The notes under the pieces are model-generated. The model ran no database searches, was not told the DNA's origin, and saw only the letters and a program-made list of their open reading frames with translations. A program made the translations under genes and the position numbers. From an uncultured Nitrososphaera sp. (GTDB lineage Archaea > Thermoproteota > Nitrososphaeria > Nitrososphaerales > Nitrososphaeraceae), in the NCBI RefSeq assembly GCF_946478925.1, contig NZ_CAMLDP010000091.1:1-6329 (forward strand): a DNA stretch of 6,329 nucleotides, read 5' to 3'. This document shows, piece by piece, positions 1-5,217 of the stretch (within the stretch, counting starts at the first letter, position 1; each line of letters begins with the position of its first letter).

Positions 1-63
1 GGGGGTGAAGCATATCGGCATCGTCCTCTTGCCATCTTCTTCAAATGTTTGCATGGCAGACAT
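1..63 (-). CDS. Possible start of a gene running off the left edge (partial)
   Basis: On the minus strand an ATG at 63 opens a frame that stays open for 21 codons to the window edge and reads MSAMQTFEEDGKRTMPICFT at its start. The amino-acid mix is protein-like. It would lie 39 bp after the PII stop codon, so it could be the next gene of the same transcript. I see no Shine-Dalgarno sequence, and the TTATAAT-like stretch about 13 bases before the ATG is too close to act as a TATA box for it. Two plus-strand frames are also open here (stops at 64-66 and 104-106), and the T-rich run at 84-100 would suit the end of a plus-strand transcript, so the call is weak. Confidence 0.3.
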   Translation of the reverse strand, partial: MSAMQTFEEDGKRTMPICFTP

Positions 64-102
64 TAGAGCGCGCAAGATTATAACTCTTTTCTTCTTTCTG
101 TA

Positions 103-447
103 CTAGAGCGCTGCGTCGCCTGTTTCCTTGCTTCCGATGTCGTATGCCTCTGCCACGTCGTAGACGAATATCTTGCCGTCAGACGCCGAGCCGGTGCTTA
201 TCGTTTTCATGATGTCGTCGATTATCGGCTTGGCCAGCTTGTCGGCGACCAGCACCTCGATTTTTGTGCGGAACCCGAACTCTGGCACGTAGCGCATTAC
301 GCCTCTCCCTACCGCGACTGGCTCTCTTTTTGCGCGGCCCCTGCCCTTGATATCATAAAACGACATGCCGCCCACCTTGTGCTTGTGGAGGATCTCGTTG
401 ACCTCTTCGAGACGCTCGTGTGGAATTATCAGGTCCAGCCTTTTCAT
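103..447 (-). CDS. Divergent PII-family (GlnB/GlnK-like) signalling protein
   Basis: This 114-residue protein has the length and layout of PII proteins, small trimeric regulators that sense ATP/ADP and 2-oxoglutarate and control nitrogen enzymes and transporters. Seen: the N-terminal strand MKRLDLII, the GMSFYDIKGRGR segment leading into the T-loop (about residues 36-60), and the C-terminal signature TGSASDGKIFVYDV (85-98). Against E. coli GlnB from memory, the T-loop is two residues longer and has no Tyr51 equivalent. Gln39 is Ala39, Lys58 is Arg60, Arg101 is Asp103 and Arg103 is Gly105. These positions bind 2-oxoglutarate and the nucleotide phosphates in the family, so ligand response is probably altered. 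Lys90 is kept as Lys92. The ATG at 447 lies about 27 bp from a TATA-like box, which fits a leaderless message. No amtB or glutamine synthetase gene is in view. PII-family membership is secure; the role is not. Confidence 0.9.
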   Translation of the reverse strand: MKRLDLIIPHERLEEVNEILHKHKVGGMSFYDIKGRGRAKREPVAVGRGVMRYVPEFGFRTKIEVLVADKLAKPIIDDIMKTISTGSASDGKIFVYDVAEAYDIGSKETGDAAL

Positions 448-470
448 ATCTCGATAAAGGTCGGCAAAAC

Positions 471-478
471 GTAATAAG
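471..478 (-). promoter_or_regulatory. Likely TATA box of the PII gene
   Basis: The minus strand reads CTTATTAC, with its centre about 27 bp upstream of the PII ATG. That spacing puts transcription start at or next to the start codon, as in leaderless archaeal genes. A short inverted repeat, TTGC-n6-GCAA at 481-494, abuts it on the upstream side, where TFB or a regulator would bind. The match to a strong archaeal box is moderate. Confidence 0.5.
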
Positions 479-498
479 CCTTGCTAAACTGCAAAACT

Positions 499-519
499 AG
501 GAATTTATCACAAAATCCT
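499..519. promoter_or_regulatory. Imperfect 21-bp palindrome upstream of the PII promoter
   Basis: The plus strand has AGGA-n-TTT-n-T, a central base, then A-n-AAA-n-TCCT, so 8 of 10 base pairs are symmetric. It lies about 20 bp upstream of the PII TATA box. The shape and size suit a dimeric DNA-binding regulator. It does not fit the methanogen NrpR operator (GGAA-N6-TTCC), because the arms are too far apart. It overlaps a hairpin at 507-530, so an RNA role is the alternative. No binding protein can be named. Confidence 0.35.
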
Positions 520-530
520 TGTTTTATGAT
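507..530 (-). other. AU-rich potential RNA hairpin upstream of the PII gene
   Basis: On the minus strand AUCAUAAAA and UUUUGUGAU flank a 6-base loop (CAAGGA). All nine positions pair, one as U-G wobble; on the plus strand that position would be a C-A mismatch. The stem is weak because it is almost all A-U. It lies between the SDR terminator-like hairpin and the PII TATA box, so it would be transcribed mainly by read-through. Confidence 0.3.
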
Positions 531-535
531 AGCGC

Positions 536-576
536 AAAAATGAGGAGAAAGTCACCGCAGCTATGACGGCGGCGAC
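536..576 (-). terminator. Hairpin plus T-rich tract ending the SDR transcript
   Basis: The minus-strand transcript has GUCGCCGC (576-569), a 10-base loop, then GCGGUGAC (558-551), giving an 8-bp GC-rich stem with one G-U pair. It is followed directly by TTTCTCCTCATTTTT (550-536). The stem begins about 49 bases after the SDR stop codon. On the plus strand the G-U pair becomes an A-C mismatch, which favours a minus-strand role. Archaeal termination depends mostly on the T-rich tract, which is present here; the hairpin adds support. Confidence 0.5.
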
Positions 577-625
577 CTGATCGTCCCGCTGTTTACTAGG
601 GTTCCGATGTTTTTGTTACACTATT

Positions 626-1396
626 TTACTGCCTGGCAGTTACGCCGCCGTCGACCATGAGCACAGTCCCGGTGACCCATCCTGCGTCGTCCGACGCTAG
701 GTACGCGACTGCGCCTGCCACGTCCTCTGGTTCGCCTATCCTGCGCAGCGGAAACGTTGATTCTAGCACCTTTTTGGCGTTTTCATCCTGCAGGTACGGC
801 TCTATCATGGAACTGCGGATGGTGGAAGGCGCCACGCAGTTGGACCTTATCCCGTACTGCCCGTACTCGACTGCGATGCTCTTTGTGAACATTATCACGC
901 CGGCCTTGGTCGCGCCATAGACTGCAAGTGGCACCTTGGGTATGGAGCGTATGCCAAGTGTCGATGAGACGTTGACGATGCTCCCGCCCTTGTTACCGTT
1001 CATCATTATCGGGATGACGGCTTTGGTCATCTGGAACGTGCCTATCAGGTTCGTGTCGACAAGCTCGCTCCACTGGTCTTCGGTCATCTCGTGGAAGCAG
1101 ACGGGGTCGTTTATGCTGCCCGCGTTGTTGACTAGGATATCTATTCTGTCAAAGGACGAGATGGTCTGCTCGACTGCGCTTAACACCTCGGCCTCCTTGG
1201 TTATGTCGGCCGCAATGGCCAGGGTGTTGTTTTTCTTGTTGTCGTCTCCTGCCTCGGCCGCCGCCTTGGCAAGCCGGTCGCGGTTTCTCCCGATGAGTGC
1301 GACCTTGCAGCCCTCCGATACCAGCCTCTTTACTATAGCCCGCCCAACACCGCCGCCAGCACCAGTGACGATAGCAACCTTGCCTTTAAGGACCAT
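626..1396 (-). CDS. Classical short-chain dehydrogenase/reductase (FabG-like)
   Basis: This 256-residue protein, the usual length for classical SDRs, is a cytosolic NAD(P)-dependent oxidoreductase. Seen: the cofactor motif TGAGGGVG (residues 11-18), Arg36 after the second strand (suggesting NADP(H)), Asp63 near the adenine, NNAG (89-92), and the active-site set Asn115, Ser144, Tyr159 and Lys163 (YGATK). It ends with the typical TG...VDGG segment. Two extra residues lie between the catalytic Ser and Tyr compared with E. coli FabG. The usual Pro-Gly after the active site is VAPST, with Ser in place of Gly. The substrate cannot be told from sequence; 3-oxoacyl reduction is only one option, and no fatty-acid genes adjoin. 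It has its own promoter and a likely terminator, so it appears to be a single-gene unit. The ATG at 1396 directly precedes the conserved LKGKVAIVTG segment. Confidence 0.93.
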   Translation of the reverse strand: MVLKGKVAIVTGAGGGVGRAIVKRLVSEGCKVALIGRNRDRLAKAAAEAGDDNKKNNTLAIAADITKEAEVLSAVEQTISSFDRIDILVNNAGSINDPVCFHEMTEDQWSELVDTNLIGTFQMTKAVIPIMMNGNKGGSIVNVSSTLGIRSIPKVPLAVYGATKAGVIMFTKSIAVEYGQYGIRSNCVAPSTIRSSMIEPYLQDENAKKVLESTFPLRRIGEPEDVAGAVAYLASDDAGWVTGTVLMVDGGVTARQ

Positions 1397-1422
1397 ATAT
1401 GACGGCTAATTGGCGGATTGAA

Positions 1423-1431
1423 CTTTTAAAG
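1423..1431 (-). promoter_or_regulatory. TATA box of the SDR gene
   Basis: The minus strand reads CTTTAAAAG, centred about 31 bp upstream of the SDR ATG. Transcription would start roughly 5 bases before the ATG, giving a very short leader without a Shine-Dalgarno sequence. It lies in the 66-bp gap after the DHH gene. Confidence 0.6.
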
Positions 1432-1462
1432 TGTTTGAAAGCAGATGGGGCTAATGCGGCTG

Positions 1463-2419
1463 CTATTTATCCTTCTTGATGGCTTTTGCAACGGCCGCCT
1501 CCAGCTCTGCGACGATTGCAGAAATGTCGGAAGGGTCACTCTTGAACGTCGCGCCCGCCGCATAGTCGTGGCCGCCTCCCTCCGGCAGGTACGAGGCCAC
1601 CTGCCGGCATGAGACTCGGTCGTTGCTCCGGCGTATGCTCACCTTGCCTTTTGCGCTGTAAAACATGGCTAGGTCGGCGCCGGTCGCTGCAAACACCTCC
1701 TCTGAAAAGAGGCTGCTGTTGAGGTACGGGGACGCCTGGACGTACGCCACCTTTACACTATCTACAGTCCTGACCTGCAATGTCGAGAGCGCCTGCACCT
1801 TGGCCTCGTCACGCAATTTTGAATATCGAACATAGTCCTCATGCATGTCCGTGTCCCACAGTATCCCCTTGGCCGACTTTTTCGCAAGGGCTGCGAGCCG
1901 CTCGTAAAAGTCAGGGAAATTCTGGTAGTAGCGTATCAGCTCCGTTATCGGCGTGAGGTACTGGTCCTTTGTGAAAAAGTCCATAGTGTGCGCCATGCTC
2001 GCCAGTTTTTTCGCAAGGTCGTTTTCCGGCACCAGCCTTTCATACATCAGGTCTGCAGCGCACTTGTTTCCAGACGGGTCGTGAACCAGTTCCGCGTACT
2101 CTTTTACCGCGTCGATTGCGGCCTGCGACCATGGGTGGTGGTCGACCCACATCAGCTTCCAGCCGTTGCGCGACGCGTCTGTAAATATCTGCCGGCAGGT
2201 CTCTATCGCGTCGTCGTTCAGGCCGAGGTCCGCGACGATTACAAGCCCGCGCTCCTTTGAAAAATGCGTGGCGGAATAGAGAAAATTGCCCATCTTTTGC
2301 ATGTTCTCCACACCGTAGCCAAGGAACACTGTCGCCGCCTGCGGGTAGCGTATCAGGCCGATTGCGGCAGAGTATAGCCCGTCGAGGTCGGATTCGTGGG
2401 AAAATACGAAAACCTTCAT
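1463..2419 (-). CDS. DHH/DHHA1-family phosphoesterase
   Basis: This 318-residue protein belongs to the RecJ/NrnA-like DHH superfamily, metal-dependent phosphodiesterases and phosphatases acting on short oligonucleotides, pAp, cyclic dinucleotides or DNA ends. Seen, numbered from the ATG at 2419: SHESDLDG (7-14, motif I), ADLG (63-66, motif II), the name-giving DHH (93-95), HDPSGNKCAADL (113-124), HTMD (144-147), and the DHHA1 substrate-binding motif GGGH (281-284). The metal ligands look intact, so it should be active. The exact substrate is unknown; a nanoRNase or nucleotide phosphatase role is more likely than RecJ repair, given the short two-domain form. A GTG at 2431 would add four residues (MPTA). 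I prefer the ATG because it forms an ATGA junction with the HAD stop and begins right at the conserved first strand. AAAGGAG lies 14 bases upstream of the ATG but only 2 before the GTG; neither spacing is ideal. Confidence 0.9.
   Translation of the reverse strand: MKVFVFSHESDLDGLYSAAIGLIRYPQAATVFLGYGVENMQKMGNFLYSATHFSKERGLVIVADLGLNDDAIETCRQIFTDASRNGWKLMWVDHHPWSQAAIDAVKEYAELVHDPSGNKCAADLMYERLVPENDLAKKLASMAHTMDFFTKDQYLTPITELIRYYQNFPDFYERLAALAKKSAKGILWDTDMHEDYVRYSKLRDEAKVQALSTLQVRTVDSVKVAYVQASPYLNSSLFSEEVFAATGADLAMFYSAKGKVSIRRSNDRVSCRQVASYLPEGGGHDYAAGATFKSDPSDISAIVAELEAAVAKAIKKDK
2416..2419 (-). other. ATGA stop-start overlap between HAD and DHH genes
   Basis: The TGA of the HAD gene (2418-2416) shares bases with the ATG of the DHH gene (2419-2417). 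Such 4-base overlaps usually mean one mRNA and translational coupling. An AAAGGAG sequence at 2434-2440 lies upstream, within the HAD coding end. Confidence 0.7.
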
Positions 2420-3072
2420 TGCCGTAGGCACATCTCCTTTAGCAGGCCCTCTAATGAACTTGTTTTTTCAAATATCCTGTCTTTTGGGATGATGCCTTCA
2501 AAGTCGGTGCGGGAAAGCAGCGTGTTGTTCAGGGCGACGTAGCACTGTATGCCAGCGTTGTTTGCAGCGCGCACACCAAGGGGCGCGTTTTCCACCACTG
2601 CTGCGTCCTTGGATGACACACGCAGTCTTGAAAGCGCGGTGTTAAACGCCGTCGGATCGGGCTTGCCCTTCTTGATGTCGTCTGCAGTTATGATAACGTC
2701 AAACTTTTCTTTCCCGATCGTTTCGTCAAGAACCGACTCGACATCGTGTTTGTTAGAGCCGCTCACTACCGCCTTCAAACATGCAAGGCTTTCTATCATC
2801 TTCTTCACACCCTCAAATGCCGTTGGCCGCTCCTTTTGCTTGAAGAGTCGGTCTTTTTCCTCGATAACCTTCTTGGCAAGCGACAGGTCCGAATTGTGGT
2901 CTGCGAGTAGTTTCTCTGTCAGTTCTGCGCCGCGCATCCCTTCAAGCACGTACAGGGTGCGCCTTTCTATCCTGACGTTAGCAACGTTCAAGAACGCTTC
3001 AACCCACGACTGCGAATGCGACGGCATCGAGTTTACGAGCACGCCGTCAAGGTCAAAGATTACTCCGCGCAC
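2416..3072 (-). CDS. HAD-superfamily phosphatase, beta-phosphoglucomutase-like
   Basis: This 218-residue protein is a HAD hydrolase with an alpha-helical cap inserted after motif I, the layout of beta-phosphoglucomutase and small-metabolite phosphatases. Seen: motif I FDLDGVLVNS with nucleophile Asp7 and acid/base Asp9, motif II VVSGSN (Ser104), motif III GKPDP (Lys137), and motif IV VVENAPLGVRAANNAG with Glu161-Asn162. Most relatives of this subgroup have Glu-Asp at that last pair, so one magnesium ligand is changed. The variant may be normal for archaeal members. The substrate is unknown; a sugar phosphate or similar small phosphate ester is the usual case. The start is GTG at 3072: the upstream frame closes at a TAG (3094-3096) with no other start codon between. 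It has its own TATA box and is coupled to the DHH phosphoesterase downstream. Confidence 0.9.
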   Translation of the reverse strand: MRGVIFDLDGVLVNSMPSHSQSWVEAFLNVANVRIERRTLYVLEGMRGAELTEKLLADHNSDLSLAKKVIEEKDRLFKQKERPTAFEGVKKMIESLACLKAVVSGSNKHDVESVLDETIGKEKFDVIITADDIKKGKPDPTAFNTALSRLRVSSKDAAVVENAPLGVRAANNAGIQCYVALNNTLLSRTDFEGIIPKDRIFEKTSSLEGLLKEMCLRQ

Positions 3073-3094
3073 GACAGAAAAGACTTGGATGCGC

Positions 3095-3100
3095 TATAAA
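3095..3100 (-). promoter_or_regulatory. TATA box of the HAD-DHH unit
   Basis: The minus strand reads TTTATA, preceded by AAA, centred 25-26 bp upstream of the HAD GTG. The transcript should therefore begin at the GTG itself. It lies in the 41-bp gap after the upstream hypothetical gene, so the HAD-DHH pair can be transcribed independently. Confidence 0.65.
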
Positions 3101-3113
3101 TTTGACGCTGCGG

Positions 3114-3530
3114 CTAGCGATATCTTTCCATCCACTCGTCGTTCCGATAGTGGTCGGGATTGAGCCTGAAACCCTGCGTCTGCTCGTACGGGACGTCTTT
3201 GAGCTTCAAGTTATAGTCCAGCTTTTTCTTTTTCATCATTTTTGCGAGCCAGAGCACAAAGCAGTCCTCGATGGTGTTTGCCTCCTGCTTGTTGATTTCA
3301 GGGTAGACATCAAGGAGCACCTCGACGAAATCTGGCTCAAAATACAGCATGAAAAAATCCCACCCGAGGGCCTTGCCGGCAGACGAACACTCGACGTTTC
3401 CCTTTGCGTGTGCACCCCATTCCAGGCCGCCGATAAACTCCATTATCCTGGCGTGCTCTTTTTCAAAGTCGATGCAGGCGCCCTGGATGGCTATCATGGG
3501 CGGCTTGTCTGCAAACTTGCGGTTCACCAA
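3114..3530 (-). CDS. Hypothetical protein, unrecognised
   Basis: I do not recognise this protein of up to 138 residues. It is rich in aromatic and charged residues, with three scattered Cys, a run KMMKKKK (about residues 96-102) and a very polar C-terminus (PDHYRNDEWMERYR). There is no signal peptide or membrane segment, so it is probably cytosolic. No metal or nucleotide motif stands out. The start is uncertain: TTG at 3530 and GTG at 3527 lie close to the start site predicted from a TATA box at 3556-3563, while the first ATG (3497) would remove 11 residues and has no Shine-Dalgarno sequence. The frame closes upstream at a TAG (3555-3557). Its own promoter and coding-like composition support a real gene between lysS and the HAD-DHH pair. 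It may be a lineage-restricted archaeal family. Confidence 0.7.
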   Translation of the reverse strand: MVNRKFADKPPMIAIQGACIDFEKEHARIMEFIGGLEWGAHAKGNVECSSAGKALGWDFFMLYFEPDFVEVLLDVYPEINKQEANTIEDCFVLWLAKMMKKKKLDYNLKLKDVPYEQTQGFRLNPDHYRNDEWMERYR

Positions 3531-3555
3531 GGCCGCTGTACCTTGGCTGTTACTC

Positions 3556-3563
3556 TATTTAAG
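3556..3563 (-). promoter_or_regulatory. TATA box of the hypothetical gene
   Basis: The minus strand reads CTTAAATA, centred about 29 bp upstream of the TTG at 3530. It begins 12 bases after the lysS stop codon. Transcription would start near 3533, which favours the TTG or GTG start over the internal ATG. Confidence 0.5.
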
Positions 3564-3574
3564 TAAATTGCACG

Positions 3575-5215
3575 CTAGAGGTGGCGCTTTAGCACCGAAG
3601 ATACACGCTCTACGCCCAGGTCGAGGAAATAGTTGCCAATCCTCGGTCCCCTGTCGGCGTTCAGAAACATCCTGTACAGCAGGGTAAAGAACTCTTTTGG
3701 CTCCATGCCGTTTGCCCGGGCTATGTCAAACACCCTTGATTGTAGAGCCTTGGCATTTTCTGGCGTCTCTTGCACGCTAGAGAATTCCTTCAGGATGTCA
3801 AGAAGCTCGGTAACTGCTTTGCGCTGGCTGTCTGTCAGCTGCACCTCGAATTTTTCGTCGGGGCTGCTGGCATTGTCGTCCGCCCAGTTTGCGGCTAGCT
3901 GGATCTTGCGCATTATGGCGTCGCTCTTTTCCTTGGCCATCCCGTACTTTACCAAACGCGCAAACACCTTTTCAAGCCTATCCGGGTCGCTGCCGGGGTA
4001 TATCGACGCCTGCTGCACGAGAAAGCGGTAGGGCGCGTGCGGCGCCGGCTGCTTTGGCGGCTGTAGCTTGTTGATGTATTCATAGATGCCCTTTATCTTG
4101 GTCAGTTTTGCAGAGTTGTCCTCCTTTACCTTGCCAAAGTAGAGGTCCTCGTACGAGTCGTACTCGTCCATCAGGGCCGGCACGTCTTCAAGCCCGACGT
4201 GATGCGTGCCGGCGATGCGCTTGAACAGCAATAGCAGTATCGATTCGGGCGTGCCGTACCTGAGCCACATCTGCGGCGTCAGAACGTTGCCGGCGGACTT
4301 GCTTATCTTTTTGCCCGACTTGTCGAGGAACATCTCGTACTTCACGTGCAGCGGATGCGAATATCCAATTATCTCGTCGCAGACCCAGTCGTTTACCCGG
4401 ACGGAATCCATGATGTCCTTGCCGTACGCCTCAAACCGGACGTCAAACGCCTGCCAGCGCGCTGCAAACTCGACCTTCCAGGCAAGCTTGCCCTCGCCTT
4501 TTGCAATGTCTGCCTCGCCGTGGTGGCCGCAGCCGGCGACCTCGTTCTTGCCTATTCTGCTTCCCTTGCAGGTGTACGCCACCTTTTTTTCATCAGGCAG
4601 GTATTTTTCCGCAGCTGCAGTGTACAGCCGGCCGCAACTGGAGCATACCGGGAAATAGGGAAGCACATTTACGTACTTGTCCTGGCCCACAAACTCGGCT
4701 ATCTTTTTTCCAAGTTTTTCGCTGCTCTGCAATATTTTGTCTATCTGGTTGACGAGTTTTCCAGACTTGTAGGCTTCACGCCCGCTCTGGAAGCGGTATT
4801 TTATCCCGGCCCTGTCAAGGCCGTCGAGGAGCAGGCTGCTCATGTGTGCGCCGTACGACGCGTGGCAGCTGCCGAAAGGATCCGGGATTTCTGAAACGGG
4901 CCTTGCGATGTGCTCCTTGAGCCAGTCGGGCAGGCCGGCGGGTATCTTGCGCAGGCCGTCCATGTCGTCAGAGTATGCGATAAGCTCGGCATTGTAGCCC
5001 ATGTTTTGCAGAGCAAGCGCAATTCCGTACGCCCTGGCGGCGTCTCCCATGCTTCCAATGTGCGGGATGCCGGAGGCTCCAAGGCCGCTTTCCACCCTTA
5101 TCAGGTCGAGCTTGCGGCCCAGCTTTTTCTCCCTCTTTACCAGCGTGTCCGCTACCTTGTCAAGCCACGTGCCCTTGCCAATCACAATCTGCTGTTGTTG
5201 ATCATCTTCTTTCAT
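3575..5215 (-). CDS. lysS: Class I lysyl-tRNA synthetase
   Basis: This 546-residue cytosolic enzyme charges tRNA-Lys with lysine using ATP. It is the class I form (Rossmann fold), found in most archaea and some bacteria, and unrelated to the class II enzyme. Seen: the HIGH-type motif PHIGS (residues 51-55), a cysteine cluster CSSC (191-194) with Cys216 and the CGHH segment (229-232) that probably binds zinc, the KMSKS-type motif KISKS (303-307), and a long helical C-terminal part that would be the anticodon-binding domain. Length fits the archaeal family. The first dozen residues are polar with four Gln in a row (6-9), an apparent short extension before the conserved KGTWLDKVA. The ATG at 5215 lies 2 bases after the elp3 stop and has a Shine-Dalgarno sequence 8 bases upstream, so it is co-transcribed with elp3. 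Confidence 0.97.
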   Translation of the reverse strand: MKEDDQQQQIVIGKGTWLDKVADTLVKREKKLGRKLDLIRVESGLGASGIPHIGSMGDAARAYGIALALQNMGYNAELIAYSDDMDGLRKIPAGLPDWLKEHIARPVSEIPDPFGSCHASYGAHMSSLLLDGLDRAGIKYRFQSGREAYKSGKLVNQIDKILQSSEKLGKKIAEFVGQDKYVNVLPYFPVCSSCGRLYTAAAEKYLPDEKKVAYTCKGSRIGKNEVAGCGHHGEADIAKGEGKLAWKVEFAARWQAFDVRFEAYGKDIMDSVRVNDWVCDEIIGYSHPLHVKYEMFLDKSGKKISKSAGNVLTPQMWLRYGTPESILLLLFKRIAGTHHVGLEDVPALMDEYDSYEDLYFGKVKEDNSAKLTKIKGIYEYINKLQPPKQPAPHAPYRFLVQQASIYPGSDPDRLEKVFARLVKYGMAKEKSDAIMRKIQLAANWADDNASSPDEKFEVQLTDSQRKAVTELLDILKEFSSVQETPENAKALQSRVFDIARANGMEPKEFFTLLYRMFLNADRGPRIGNYFLDLGVERVSSVLKRHL

Positions 5216-5217
5216 GT

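Noticed and set aside
1..106. Plus-strand gene ends in frame 1 (stop 64-66) or frame 2 (stop 104-106) at the left edge
   Set aside because: There is too little sequence to judge. The translations look less protein-like than the minus-strand frame starting at 63, though the T-rich plus-strand tract at 84-100 keeps the option open.
539..580. Possible C/D-box guide RNA (ATGAGGA, ATGACGG and CTGA near 540-580, plus strand)
   Set aside because: The C and C' boxes deviate from RTGATGA and no D' box precedes the internal box. The same bases are better explained by the minus-strand terminator-like hairpin.
1841..2260. Plus-strand open frame of 139 codons opposite the DHH gene
   Set aside because: It lies wholly within a conserved DHH coding region and has no recognisable motif; it is a by-product of the codon use of the real gene.
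3568..3782. A 13-base repeat (ttgcacgctagag) at 3568-3580 and 3770-3782
   Set aside because: One chance repeat of this length is not surprising in a window of this size, and the surroundings do not match.
4206..4894. Overlapping plus-strand open frames of 150 and 182 codons opposite lysS, and a similar set opposite elp3 (5454-5909)
   Set aside because: They are antisense to highly conserved enzyme sequence, overlap one another in different frames, and show no family resemblance.
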